Part shown: one piece after another, positions 10,542-19,944 of the stretch | Position numbering within the stretch: position 1 is the stretch's first letter | How the letters are laid out: the number at the start of each line of letters is the position of its first letter | Assembly: GCA_002701845.1 (NCBI GenBank) | Contig: NZXG01000066.1 | Span: forward strand, 1 to 55,637 | Direction of reading: 5' to 3' | DNA length: 55,637 bases | From: Pseudomonadales bacterium | GTDB lineage: Bacteria > Pseudomonadota > Gammaproteobacteria > Pseudomonadales > Ketobacteraceae | Translations under genes and position numbers: made by a program | The notes under the pieces: model-generated | Seen by the model: the letters and a program-made list of their open reading frames with translations, nothing else | Told to the model about the DNA's origin: nothing | Database searches by the model: none

Positions 10542-10943
10542 ATGCAACCGCATATCGCTTCTCACGCGGAACAATCAGAGTATTTTTTCAAAGAAGGCTG
10601 TTACATCGTCGAGCACTGGAACGACGCACAGGATCCCGCGCTGTCCATTGCCCGCGCCCGGCTGGAGCCCGGCGGCACCACCCGCTGGCACTGCGTTCGC
10701 GACACCATCGAGCGGTATCAGATTCTGGCGGGGGAAGGTCTGGTGGAAGTGGGTGATCGCCCTCCCACCCGGGTGGGGCCCGGTGACACTGTGGTGATCC
10801 CGGCGGGAGTGCGGCAGCGGATTCATAATCCCGGGGCTGGGGATCTGATTTTTCTGGCGCTTTGCACACCGCGCTTTGAGCCGGAAAATTATCAGGACCT
10901 GGAAGTGATGGATGGCAACGATCGGGCGTCACCGGATCAATAA
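10542..10943 (+). CDS. Small cupin-domain protein
   Basis: A 133-aa single-domain cupin. The beta-barrel motifs are LEPGGTTRWHCVRDTIERYQ followed by GPGDTVVIPAGVRQRIHN. In classical cupins the first motif holds two His and a Glu; here one His and a Glu remain in place, so metal binding is uncertain. Substrate unknown. It is closely coupled to hemJ and ends 5 nt from the convergent DUF4124 gene. Confidence 0.8.
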   Translation: MQPHIASHAEQSEYFFKEGCYIVEHWNDAQDPALSIARARLEPGGTTRWHCVRDTIERYQILAGEGLVEVGDRPPTRVGPGDTVVIPAGVRQRIHNPGAGDLIFLALCTPRFEPENYQDLEVMDGNDRASPDQ

Positions 10944-10948
10944 CAGGT

Positions 10949-11926
10949 TCAGTAGTAGGGCCGAAACCGGGCCCAGACCCCATCGCAGTCAAAGCGACGC
11001 CGGCGCTCGCGGATATTGAGGCCGGTGAGCGCTTCCAGGGTCTGCCACAGGGCTGGATACTGCTCGGGGTCATCCTGGGCAACGCCCAGGGCTTCCAGCA
11101 GGTGATCACGGGTGGCGACGCCACCCCCGGGCAGGCGGGCTCCGGCTTTTTCCCGCTGGGCCAGGGTCACCGGGCGGAATTGTTTCCAACCGGTGACCTG
11201 ATCGCAATCCGTGCCCCGCTGTTGCTGGCAGCGCATCCGGGCCTGGCTCACCCAGTTTTTAAGCACACTGCAGGGTTGCCCGTAAAGTGCCTGACAACGG
11301 CTTTCCACCGCCACTTCGTCGCAGAAAAAGCCATGCCGCTGCAGGCACTGCCAGTCCGATTCCGACACCAGTTCCTGCAAAGGTAACGGCCGCCCCAGAT
11401 CCCGCTCCCCGATGACCGCCGGGCGCCGGTCCAGCAGATGAAACGGGGATTCGCATTGATCGGCGATCCGTTGATCCTGACAATCCTGTTGCAGGCAGAC
11501 TTTCCAGTGGTATACCCGGCGGCAGTCCAGACCGTAACGCAGGTAACAGACATAATCCTGTTGCTCGGTAAAGCAGTCCCCCACCACACCCTCACACAGA
11601 TCCTGCTGCCAGTGTTCCGCCCGGGCCCGGGCCGCCTGCGAAGGCTGACTGGGTTCCGACGACGACCGGGGTTCCGTCGCCAGGGCCGCTTCCGCCCAAT
11701 CCCGCGCCGTGTCAGGATCGCTGAGTTGCACCCCCTGGCGACCGGAATCCGGTTGCATTCGCGTTGTCGTGACTCCTGCCGGCGGCTCATCGCCGTAGTG
11801 GACCCGGCCCCGCTCATCCTGCCACCGGTAAATTTCCCCGTGGCCCAGGGGTGTCCAGATCAGCCAGAACAGCGCCATTATCAGGCCCGGAATTGGCAGC
11901 AGATTATGCCAACGGATCAGGGTCAC
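10949..11926 (-). CDS. Exported cysteine-rich protein with N-terminal DUF4124
   Basis: The 325-aa protein has a hydrophobic signal-like N-terminus (about residues 8-29) followed by a DUF4124 module (GEIYRWQDERGRVHYGDEPP, about 30-50). The remainder is unusual: more than a dozen cysteines, many in short repeats of the CxxxxxxxC type between about 105 and 250, suggesting disulfide bonds in the periplasm. Function unknown. The GTG start overlaps the end of the LysR gene by 23 bp, so the two are probably co-translated. The Cys-rich part is not one I recognise. Confidence 0.7.
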   Translation of the reverse strand: MTLIRWHNLLPIPGLIMALFWLIWTPLGHGEIYRWQDERGRVHYGDEPPAGVTTTRMQPDSGRQGVQLSDPDTARDWAEAALATEPRSSSEPSQPSQAARARAEHWQQDLCEGVVGDCFTEQQDYVCYLRYGLDCRRVYHWKVCLQQDCQDQRIADQCESPFHLLDRRPAVIGERDLGRPLPLQELVSESDWQCLQRHGFFCDEVAVESRCQALYGQPCSVLKNWVSQARMRCQQQRGTDCDQVTGWKQFRPVTLAQREKAGARLPGGGVATRDHLLEALGVAQDDPEQYPALWQTLEALTGLNIRERRRRFDCDGVWARFRPYY

Positions 11927-12854
11927 CGGCGGACTCCCCGGGTTCGGCTTGTGAGGTCATGGCCGCACAGCGCTCCCGCAACAGGTTGGTGAGGCAACGG
12001 GTGGCGGGACCGGCGGCATCCTTATCCTTATACACCAGATACAGTTGGCCGTAACGGGTCCCCCCCTCTTCCATGGTCACCGGCACCAGGGTGCCCTGCT
12101 GCAGTTGCTCCCGGATCTGCAGCGCAGGCAGCCAGGCAAATCCCAGCCCCCGCTGGATGGCCCGTATGGCGGTGGTGATATTGCTCAGGGTCCAGCGCTG
12201 CTCCGCCTCCAGCCAGGGAGCGCTGAACCGCCGCTGGGGCCCGGAGTCCCGGGTCACCACCTGGCGCTGTTGTTTAAGATCCTGCAGGGTAACCGGTCGG
12301 GAGAAGCGCTGCAGCGGGTGGTCCGGGCTGGTGACACAGACAAATTCCAACCGCAGCAGCGGCTCCCCCACGAAACCCTGGGGTACCACCGTGGACACCA
12401 GTATATCCACCTGACCCGCCAGCAGCAGATCATGGCCCCCGGACAGCACGGACTCAATCAGCTCCACCCGGGTATCGGGAAAATGGCGGGAAAACGCCGC
12501 CAGCACCTGCAACAGATCGTCGTAGGGGTAAACCACCTCCACGGCAAGGTCCAGCCGCGCCTCCACCCCCCGGGACAAATTTTCTGCCAGCTGCTCCAGG
12601 ACCAGCGCACTTTCCAGCAACTGGCGCGAGCGGCGCAACAGTACCTCTCCCGCCGGGGTCAATCGGGCTTTGCGACCCTGCACTTCCAATACCGCCACCC
12701 CCAGGGCCTGTTCCAGTTTGCGCACGGCATAACTGAGGGTGGACTGGGTTTTATGTACCGCTTCACTGGCCTGGGCATAACCCCCGTATTCCACCACCGC
12801 CTGGAAAGCGCGCCACTGCTCCAGGGTCACTCGCGGGATCAGGGATGCGGCCAT
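11904..12854 (-). CDS. LysR-family transcriptional regulator
   Basis: A 316-aa LTTR with the winged HTH at about residues 10-68 (FQAVVEYGGYAQASEAVHKT, then LSYAVRKLEQALGVAVLEVQ) and a periplasmic-binding-like effector domain at about 95-295. It is divergent from azoR across a 137-bp gap that holds three palindromes, so it likely controls azoR and itself. The effector is unknown; a quinone- or redox-type signal is an inference from the target gene. It overlaps the DUF4124 gene downstream. Confidence 0.93.
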   Translation of the reverse strand: MAASLIPRVTLEQWRAFQAVVEYGGYAQASEAVHKTQSTLSYAVRKLEQALGVAVLEVQGRKARLTPAGEVLLRRSRQLLESALVLEQLAENLSRGVEARLDLAVEVVYPYDDLLQVLAAFSRHFPDTRVELIESVLSGGHDLLLAGQVDILVSTVVPQGFVGEPLLRLEFVCVTSPDHPLQRFSRPVTLQDLKQQRQVVTRDSGPQRRFSAPWLEAEQRWTLSNITTAIRAIQRGLGFAWLPALQIREQLQQGTLVPVTMEEGGTRYGQLYLVYKDKDAAGPATRCLTNLLRERCAAMTSQAEPGESAGDPDPLA

Positions 12855-12870
12855 GAGCTCACCTTTATTA

Positions 12871-12926
12871 TCGATTTAGTCGAAAGCTATACGCGATATT
12901 ATCGTATTTTATTTCGCATAAATCGA
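12871..12926. promoter_or_regulatory. Three phased palindromes: LysR operator region for lysR/azoR
   Basis: Three inverted repeats lie in the divergent gap: TCGATTTAGTCGA (12871-12883), CGATATTATCG (12894-12904) and TCGCATAAATCGA (12914-12926). The outer two fit the LTTR T-N11-A box. Their centres are 22 and 21 bp apart, two helical turns, so a LysR tetramer could contact them on one DNA face. Confidence 0.7.
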
Positions 12927-12991
12927 ATTACTATGGAAGTCAGAACCAATTTAACCCTATACGAAACGGATTATGACGCGGAGGTTTCCTC

Positions 12992-13594
12992 ATGAAGGTA
13001 TTACATATCAGCAGCAGCCTGTTCGGTGCCGACGGCAAGTCCAGCCAACTGGCTAGCCACTTTCTGGATCAGCTGCAAGCCCGTCATCCCGACGCCAGGG
13101 TCATCAGCAGAGATCTGGCCAGGGATCCCATTCCCCATCTGGATGCCGCTACCTTCCAGGCCAATATCACTCCCCCCGAAGATCGCGATGAGCAACAGCA
13201 GGCATTGGCGCGGCGGGCGGATACGCTGGTACAGGAACTGCTGGAGTGCGATCTGCTGGTGCTGTCGGTGCCCATGTACAACTTTGGCATTCCGTCCACA
13301 CTGAAAGCCTGGATCGACAATGTGGCCCGGGCCGGCACCACGTTCAAATACACCGAAAACGGCCCGGTGGGTCTGGTGCAGGGCAAGAAAGCCTATGTGC
13401 TGGGGGCCCGTGGCGGCGCCTACCAGGGCACCCCGAACGACACCCAGACGCCCTATCTGCAGACCTTCCTGGGGTTTCTCGGCATCACAGACGTCACCTT
13501 TGTGCTGGCGGAGAAACTGAATATGCAGCCCGATCAGGTGCCGGAAATCCTGGATCAGGCCAAGGCTGAGATCGATCAGCTGCTACAAGACTAG
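12992..13594 (+). CDS. azoR: FMN-dependent NADH:quinone oxidoreductase / azoreductase AzoR
   Basis: Flavodoxin-like fold enzyme that reduces quinones and azo compounds with NADH, protecting against electrophile stress. It shows the AzoR blocks VLHISSSLFGADGKSSQLA (FMN phosphate loop), VPMYNFGIPSTLKAWIDNVA (about residues 92-111) and LGARGGAYQGTP. The 200-aa length is exact for the family. A GGAGG ribosome-binding site lies upstream of the ATG. It is divergent from lysR with the palindromes between them. Confidence 0.95.
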   Translation: MKVLHISSSLFGADGKSSQLASHFLDQLQARHPDARVISRDLARDPIPHLDAATFQANITPPEDRDEQQQALARRADTLVQELLECDLLVLSVPMYNFGIPSTLKAWIDNVARAGTTFKYTENGPVGLVQGKKAYVLGARGGAYQGTPNDTQTPYLQTFLGFLGITDVTFVLAEKLNMQPDQVPEILDQAKAEIDQLLQD

Positions 13595-13626
13595 GGCCTG
13601 TTCACACTATATTGGTAATCACTGCT

Positions 13627-14502
13627 ATGAGCCAGATACTGCAACGAATTCCGGCGCGCCCGGCCTCCGACGGGGCCGGCGTGAAAATCCGCCGGATCAT
13701 ACCCAGCCCGAATTATGGGGTCATGGACCCGTTTCTGATGCTGGACGAAATCCGCTCCGACTCCGCCGATGACTATGGCGCGGGTTTCCCACCCCACCCT
13801 CACCGGGGCTTTGAAACCATTACCTACCTGCGCCAGGGCGCTCTGGAGCACGAGGACCATATGGGCAACCGGGGGGTTATCCATGCCGGCGGCGCCCAGT
13901 GGATGACTGCCGGGCGGGGGGTGATTCATTCGGAAATGCCGGTGAACCGGGACGGGGCGTTTCACGGTTTTCAACTGTGGCTGAACCTGCCGGCCACGGA
14001 AAAACTGCGCCCGCCGGAATACCACAATCTGCAGGCGGAGGACATTCCCCGGTTGGAACTGGGGCCCCATGAAGTGAAAGTGTTGGCGGGCCGGTTTTCC
14101 CCCGGCGCCAGTGCGGAAACCTCCGACCCGGCTCAGGAAACCGCAGTGCAGGGCCCTATTGGCGACCGAACCACCCAGCCCCAGCTCTGGGACCTGACAC
14201 TAGCAGCCGACGAGCCGTTGCAGCTCGCCCTGGATCCGCAGCTCAATACACTGGTGTTTGTTTGTGAGGGGTCGGTGAGCGTAGATGGCCGGCACTTGGC
14301 GGCAGGGGAACTGGCGCGGGTCCAGCACAGTGGTAGCCTGGAACTGCACACCGAGTCCGGTGCGGGTTTACTGCTGCTGGCGGGCCGGCCCCTGGGGGAG
14401 CCGGTGGCACAGTATGGCCCCTTCGTGATGAACACCCGGGCCGAAATCGAGCAGGCCATTGCGGATTATCAGAGTGGCGCTCTCACGGCCGCCGCTCAGT
14501 GA
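13627..14502 (+). CDS. Pirin family protein
   Basis: Bicupin iron-binding protein; some bacterial pirins are quercetinases or redox-linked regulators. The four metal ligands are all present: H57 and H59 in FPPHPHRGFET, and H101 and E103 in GVIHSEMP. A pirin C-terminal cupin occupies about 165-275. I chose the ATG that gives MSQILQRIP (291 aa); a TTG 15 nt upstream is possible. It lies 32 nt after azoR in the same direction, and azoR-pirin co-regulation by LysR is plausible. Its 3' end overlaps the convergent copper chaperone gene by 7 bp. Confidence 0.93.
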   Translation: MSQILQRIPARPASDGAGVKIRRIIPSPNYGVMDPFLMLDEIRSDSADDYGAGFPPHPHRGFETITYLRQGALEHEDHMGNRGVIHAGGAQWMTAGRGVIHSEMPVNRDGAFHGFQLWLNLPATEKLRPPEYHNLQAEDIPRLELGPHEVKVLAGRFSPGASAETSDPAQETAVQGPIGDRTTQPQLWDLTLAADEPLQLALDPQLNTLVFVCEGSVSVDGRHLAAGELARVQHSGSLELHTESGAGLLLLAGRPLGEPVAQYGPFVMNTRAEIEQAIADYQSGALTAAAQ

Positions 14503-14951
14503 TGATGGTGGTGGTGATTGTCTGCCTGGGGCGCGCCCTTTTTCACCGGCAGCGCCACCTCCAGGGTTTCGCCACCTTCAAATGTCAGGGTCAGCCCCAC
14601 CTCCTGGCCCTGCTTGAGCGGTCCGTTGAGGCCGATCAACATCACGTGGTGGCCACCGGGGCGGAACGCCACCTGACCGTTGGCCGGCACCTCGACGCGC
14701 TCCAGCCGCCTCATGCTGGACATGCCGTCTTTCTCTTCCGAGGTATGCAGCTCCACCGCGGTGGCGGCCGCACTCTGTGCCGACAGCAGAAGTCGCGGCT
14801 GCCCCGAATCATTATGCAAGGTAAAATAGGCCGCCGTATTGGCGCTCACCGGCGGCACCTCCCGCACCCAGCCGTCACTGACCCTCAGATCCTGGGCCAG
14901 AACCGCACCTGACACCGCCCACAACAGAGCGCCTAACAACATATGCCTCAT
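14496..14951 (-). CDS. Periplasmic copper chaperone PCu(A)C with C-terminal hexahistidine
   Basis: Exported protein that delivers Cu(I) to cytochrome c oxidase assembly. A signal peptide covers residues 1-19 (cleavage after VLA). The copper site is recognisable as H69, M77/M80 and H102-x-M104 (GGHHVML). The first ligand pair is H-T rather than the usual H-M. The protein ends with six consecutive histidines (146-151), a natural His tail likely to bind Cu(II) or Zn. The ATG is fixed by a GGAGG site 8 nt upstream. It starts 4 nt after the SCO1 stop, so the two form a copper-delivery operon. Confidence 0.93.
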   Translation of the reverse strand: MRHMLLGALLWAVSGAVLAQDLRVSDGWVREVPPVSANTAAYFTLHNDSGQPRLLLSAQSAAATAVELHTSEEKDGMSSMRRLERVEVPANGQVAFRPGGHHVMLIGLNGPLKQGQEVGLTLTFEGGETLEVALPVKKGAPQADNHHHHHH

Positions 14952-14955
14952 CAAT

Positions 14956-15522
14956 TTATTCCTCCAGAAGGGATTCCACATCCTCCACCATGTCATCCAT
15001 GGCGTCGGACTTGGCAAACAAGGCCCGGACCCGCCCCTGTTGATCCAGCAGATAAATATAATCACTGTGGGTGAACAGGGTACCGGCGGCCGAATCCGAT
15101 TGCTGGGGAATCGCCACCACCCCGTATTGCCGCGCCACTTTGGCAAGCTGCTCCTCACTGCCGGTAAACCCGACAAAATCGTCGCCAAAATAGGCCAGGT
15201 ATTCCCGTAACCGCTCCCGGGTATCCCGCGCGGGATCAAAGGTCACGAATACCGGCTGGACCCTGGCCCGTTCCTCACCCAGCTCGTTGAGCAGCGACGC
15301 CATGCGGTTGAGTACCATGGGGCAAATGTCCGGACAGTGGGTGTAGCCGAAATTCAACAGCACCACCTTGCCCTTGAAGTCGCTGAGACGGGTACTGTCA
15401 TCCAGGGTGGAGGGCAATTCAAAATCACCCCCCAGCCGGGTGTTCACCGGCAGGGATGAGGCCACGGCCAGTAACGGCAGGCAGCAGATCAGCGCCACCA
15501 TTGTTGTTAGGATTCGGTTCAA
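14956..15522 (-). CDS. SCO1/SenC family copper-binding protein
   Basis: Thioredoxin-fold, membrane- or periplasm-located copper metallochaperone for cytochrome c oxidase CuA. The signal segment is residues 1-22. The CxxxC copper motif is C63/C67 (GYTHCPDICP) and the third ligand is H152 (LFTHSDYIYLLD). The 188-aa length is normal. It is transcribed ahead of the PCu(A)C gene. PCu(A)C and SCO1 working together on CuA is established for other bacteria. Confidence 0.95.
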   Translation of the reverse strand: MNRILTTMVALICCLPLLAVASSLPVNTRLGGDFELPSTLDDSTRLSDFKGKVVLLNFGYTHCPDICPMVLNRMASLLNELGEERARVQPVFVTFDPARDTRERLREYLAYFGDDFVGFTGSEEQLAKVARQYGVVAIPQQSDSAAGTLFTHSDYIYLLDQQGRVRALFAKSDAMDDMVEDVESLLEE

Positions 15523-15613
15523 CCTGTTACCTCCTTCGGACCACCCGGGGGGCGACTCGCTGGGCTAAAAATGCGACTGCAGATACTACCGCATCCGGGG
15601 CCGCAGACAAACT

Positions 15614-15642
15614 GTGAAAACCCGGCCCATCCCCTGTATAAT
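15614..15642 (+). promoter_or_regulatory. miaB promoter
   Basis: A perfect TATAAT -10 box is preceded by GTGAAA (4 of 6 to the -35 consensus) with a 17-nt spacer. Predicted start near 15649 gives a leader of about 30 nt before the miaB ATG. Confidence 0.55.
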
Positions 15643-15678
15643 GCGCCACCCCGCAACCATCAACCAGATTGTTGAAGC

Positions 15679-17019
15679 ATGCGCAAGAAACTGTTTATTG
15701 AAACCCACGGCTGCCAGATGAACGAATACGATTCCCATCGCATGGCGGATTTGCTGGGGGCCTCCTATGAGCTGGAATTGACGGACGACGCCACCGAGGC
15801 GGACGTGCTGCTGCTCAATACCTGTTCGATTCGGGAGAAGGCCCAGGAAAAGGTGTTTCACCAGTTGGGCCGCTGGAAAAAGCTCAAACAGCGCAATCCG
15901 GAACTGTTGATTGGGGTGGGCGGTTGCGTGGCTAGCCAGGAAGGGGATGCCATTCGGCAGCGGGCCCCCCACGTGGACATGGTGTTCGGTCCCCAGACCC
16001 TGCATCGCCTGCCGCGCATGATCGAGACGGTGGACATCAGCCACCAGCCGGTGGTGGACGTCAGCTTTCCGGAGATCGAGAAGTTCGACCGCCTGCCGGA
16101 GCCCAGTGTGGACGGTCCCAAGGCCTTTGTGTCCATCATGGAAGGCTGCTCCAAATACTGCACCTTCTGCGTGGTGCCTTACACCCGGGGCGAGGAAATC
16201 AGCCGCCGGTTTGAAGACGTGATGCAGGAAGTCCAGCACCTGGCGGGGCTGGGGGTACGGGAGGTCAACCTGCTGGGCCAGAATGTGAATGCCTACCGGG
16301 GGGAAACCGCCGACGGCGACACCGTGGATCTGGCGGAGCTGATCGAGCATGTGGCGCGGATTCCCGAAATCGGCCGGATCCGCTTCACCACCAGTCACCC
16401 GGTGGAGTTCAGTGACGCTCTGATTGAGGTGTACCGGCATCAGCCCAAGCTGGTGAGCCATCTCCACCTGCCGGTGCAAAGCGGCTCTGACCGCGTCCTG
16501 TCCGCCATGAAACGGGGTCACACCCGGGCGGAATACCTGGAAAAGATCCGCCGCATTCAGGCCAACCGGCCGGACATCAGCCTGTCGTCGGATTTTATTA
16601 TTGGCTTCCCCGGTGAGCAGGAAGCAGATTTCAACGACACCATGGGGCTGATTGAGGAGATTGGCTTCGACACCAGTTTCAGCTTTGTCTACAGTGCCCG
16701 ACCGGGCACCCCAGCGGCGGATTTGGAGGACAGCACCCCCCAGCAGGAGAAAAAGCGGCGGCTGGCGCTGCTACAGCATCGTATTCAGCAGAACGCCCAG
16801 GCCATCAGCCGGCGCATGGTGGGCAGCCGCCAGGTGATCCTGGTGGATGGTATCTCGAAAAAGGATCCGGGCCAGTTACAGGGGCGCACCGAAAACAATC
16901 GGGTGGTAAATTTCCGCCACGACGACGATGAACTGATCGGGCGCTTTGTGGCGGTGGACATTGAGCAGGCGCTGCCCAATTCTCTGCTGGGCAGCTTCCA
17001 GGGCCTGGCGGAAGCCTGA
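15679..17019 (+). CDS. miaB: tRNA-2-methylthio-N6-dimethylallyladenosine synthase MiaB
   Basis: Radical-SAM methylthiotransferase that adds the ms2 group to i6A37 of tRNAs. The N-terminal auxiliary cluster cysteines are C12 ([12 protein letters not shown]), C49 and C83. The radical-SAM CxxxCxxC is C157/C161/C164 (GCSKYCTFC). A C-terminal TRAM domain covers about 380-443. The 446-aa length is normal. In many gammaproteobacteria miaB lies directly upstream of phoH-ybeY-ybeX-lnt, as here, but a 518-bp gene-free gap separates them. Confidence 0.97.
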   Translation: MRKKLFIETHGCQMNEYDSHRMADLLGASYELELTDDATEADVLLLNTCSIREKAQEKVFHQLGRWKKLKQRNPELLIGVGGCVASQEGDAIRQRAPHVDMVFGPQTLHRLPRMIETVDISHQPVVDVSFPEIEKFDRLPEPSVDGPKAFVSIMEGCSKYCTFCVVPYTRGEEISRRFEDVMQEVQHLAGLGVREVNLLGQNVNAYRGETADGDTVDLAELIEHVARIPEIGRIRFTTSHPVEFSDALIEVYRHQPKLVSHLHLPVQSGSDRVLSAMKRGHTRAEYLEKIRRIQANRPDISLSSDFIIGFPGEQEADFNDTMGLIEEIGFDTSFSFVYSARPGTPAADLEDSTPQQEKKRRLALLQHRIQQNAQAISRRMVGSRQVILVDGISKKDPGQLQGRTENNRVVNFRHDDDELIGRFVAVDIEQALPNSLLGSFQGLAEA

Positions 17020-17030
17020 GCGCCGCGCAA

Positions 17031-17066
17031 ATAAAAACGACCGGCAACCTGGGGTTGTCCGGTCGT
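17031..17066. terminator. Hairpin terminator after miaB
   Basis: A 13-bp stem (ACGACCGGCAACC pairing with GGTTG and CCGGTCGT, one bulged T) with a 3-nt loop begins 17 nt after the miaB stop. The U-tract (TTTTTATTT) is on the minus strand, so it would terminate leftward transcripts best. For miaB it may act as a 3' hairpin. Confidence 0.6.
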
Positions 17067-17099
17067 TCACGAGTGGCCTGCTCGCGCGGCTACAACGTT

Positions 17100-17280
17100 A
17101 AAAAGAAACCCGGGGGCGGTCACGCAAAGCCTGGGCCTTGCCTGGCAGCCCCCTTTGCCCCAATGGGTTTCTGCTCGCTTTCCCCCGGAATTCTGCCACT
17201 TTAAGGCCTGGTGAGAGTCGGAGCAGCCACTACACCCCTTACAATGCAGCTCCTGTGCCAATGCCTTAGCAGGGCCTCAA
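17100..17280 (-). ncRNA. Possible structured small RNA, leftward
   Basis: No convincing coding signal is seen. On the minus strand TTGAGGCC (17280-17273) can pair with GGCCTTAA (17208-17201) with one wobble. Further along, AAACCC plus GGGGC pair with GCCCC plus GGGTTT, followed by CTTTTT, a classic intrinsic terminator ending near 17100. This order (closing stem, internal hairpins, terminator) is what a 180-nt sRNA would show. No known family is recognised and the promoter is weak (a TATAAA lies near 17295). Low confidence. Confidence 0.3.
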
Positions 17281-17537
17281 CCAACTGATATTTATAGCTT
17301 TATTGAAACCATTAGCGTTAATGCATATACCCGGACTGTAAAACGGTTCGACAAATAAATTCCGGATTTCCGGGCCAGAAGAGCCCCTGGCGGCTTATGG
17401 CTGTAAAAGCCTCCGACACTAAAAATGCCGGAGCACATAAACAAAGGTTCTTAAACCGGGTTTGGGCTTTTACTGCCTGACGCTTCCGTATATTCTTATA
17501 TCGAATCAACAATAGAAGGGCGTGCAGCGCTGCCATC
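17281..17537. other. Gene-free, hairpin-rich gap upstream of phoH
   Basis: This stretch holds no recognisable gene. It contains a series of short inverted repeats, including CCGGATTTCCGG, GCCAG/CTGGC, GGCTT/AAGCC, CTCCGACA/TGCCGGAG and GGTTCTTAAACC. It probably includes the phoH operon promoter and leader. I cannot assign the hairpins to a known element. Confidence 0.4.
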
Positions 17538-18557
<1,020 letters not shown>

Positions 18558-18564
18558 GCCCGCC

Positions 18565-19071
18565 ATGGACCCTGACCCGGAATCGGAATTGGAGCTGGAC
18601 CTGCAGGTGGCCTGTCCGGCTCCGGAACTGCCCCCGCTGCCGACGCTAACGCTGTGGGTGCAACGCACGCTACAGGCTGCCCATTACCAGGCACCCGCCG
18701 GTCGGGTGCCGGAACTGACCCTGCGGATCGTGGATACCGGGGAAAGCCGCACCCTGAATCACAACTACCGGGGCAAAGACCGCCCCACCAATGTTTTATC
18801 CTTTGCTTTCGATGGCCCTGAAGATCTACCCCTGGCACTGCTGGGGGATCTGGTTATCTGTGCGCCGGTGGTGATCCGGGAGGCCCGGGAGCAACACAAA
18901 ACAACCCTGGCGCACTGGGCGCATATGGTGGTTCATGGCACCCTGCATCTGTTAGGTTACGACCATATTGACACCGAAGCCGCCACCACCATGGAAGCGT
19001 TGGAGGTGCAAATCCTGGACCGCCTGGGATTTGCAGACCCCTACGTGATCGACAACTTTGAAGAGGAGTGA
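18565..19071 (+). CDS. ybeY: Endoribonuclease YbeY (rRNA maturation)
   Basis: Zinc-dependent endoribonuclease for 16S rRNA 3'-end maturation and ribosome quality control. The metal motif [11 protein letters not shown] is at about residues 119-129. The [14 protein letters not shown] block is at about 67-80. I use the ATG 7 nt after the phoH stop (168 aa); the open frame extends upstream inside phoH but without family similarity. The gene ends on a GAGGAG sequence that serves the next gene. Confidence 0.95.
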   Translation: MDPDPESELELDLQVACPAPELPPLPTLTLWVQRTLQAAHYQAPAGRVPELTLRIVDTGESRTLNHNYRGKDRPTNVLSFAFDGPEDLPLALLGDLVICAPVVIREAREQHKTTLAHWAHMVVHGTLHLLGYDHIDTEAATTMEALEVQILDRLGFADPYVIDNFEEE

Positions 19072-19082
19072 CGAGTATCATC

Positions 19083-19931
19083 ATGAGCGATGATCAGAGT
19101 CGTAATGGTGCATCAGGACGCAGCCTGCTGGACAAGCTGGCGCATTTTCTGTCCGGTGAACCGCAATCCCAGGCTGATGTACTGGAAATTCTGAGCAACG
19201 CCCACCGCAGTGGCCTGGTGGAGTCCGAGGCCCTGGGGATTTTCCAGGGCGCCATGCAGGTCACTGAGATGCAGGTGCGGGAAATCATGGTACCCCGCCC
19301 TCAATGCATCGTCATCAGCGCCAACGCCAGGCCCGAGGAGTACCTGCCGCCGATCATTGAATCCGCCCATTCGAGATTCCCGGTGTACGGCGATACGGCC
19401 GACGATATCATCGGCATACTGTTGGCCAAGGATCTGCTGGATCTGGCTTACAAGGGCAAGCTGGAAAAGACCCCGTTGAAAGACCTGATCCGTCCCGCCA
19501 CCCTGGTACCGGAAAGCAAGCGACTCAATGTGTTGTTGCGGGAGTTTCGCCAGACCCGCACCCATATGGCCATCGTGGTGAATGAGTATGGCAAGATGTC
19601 CGGCCTGGTGACCATCGAAGACGTGCTGGAACAGATTGTGGGCGAGATCGATGATGAACACGATTTCGATGACGACTACATGATCAAGCAAACCAGTAAT
19701 CAGGAATTTATGGTGAAGGCCGTGACGCCCATTGATGAGTTCAATGAGCATTTCGCCACGAAATTCAATGAGGATGAATACGACACCATTGGCGGGATCG
19801 TACTCAGTCATTTCGGCCATCTGCCGAAACGGGATGAGAGCGTTAACATCGGCAAGTACCATTTTACCGTGCTCAATGCCGATAACCGGGCCATCCGCCT
19901 GCTGAAAGTGAGCCCTATACAACAGCAATAA
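19083..19931 (+). CDS. corC: CBS-domain protein CorC/YbeX
   Basis: Cytosolic protein linked to Mg2+/Co2+ efflux and ribosome metabolism. Two CBS domains (about 65-190) include VREIMVPRPQCIVISANARP and the second repeat MAIVVNEYGKMSGLVTIEDV. A CorC_HlyC domain follows (about 200-280). The ATG at MSDDQSRNG is chosen because E. coli CorC also starts MSDD; an in-frame GTG overlapping the ybeY stop would add five residues. 282 aa, operon with ybeY and lnt. Confidence 0.94.
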   Translation: MSDDQSRNGASGRSLLDKLAHFLSGEPQSQADVLEILSNAHRSGLVESEALGIFQGAMQVTEMQVREIMVPRPQCIVISANARPEEYLPPIIESAHSRFPVYGDTADDIIGILLAKDLLDLAYKGKLEKTPLKDLIRPATLVPESKRLNVLLREFRQTRTHMAIVVNEYGKMSGLVTIEDVLEQIVGEIDDEHDFDDDYMIKQTSNQEFMVKAVTPIDEFNEHFATKFNEDEYDTIGGIVLSHFGHLPKRDESVNIGKYHFTVLNADNRAIRLLKVSPIQQQ

Positions 19932-19944
19932 CGATCCGTTAAGC

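Noticed and set aside
13612-13626. Upstream TTG start of pirin
   Set aside because: The ATG at 13627 gives the usual N-terminus and places H101/E103 at the family positions.
17067-17261. A 64-codon minus-strand frame with CKGCSGC
   Set aside because: The cysteine pattern looked attractive, but the frame starts at TTG, uses many rare codons and runs through the terminator hairpin; a structured RNA explains the region better.
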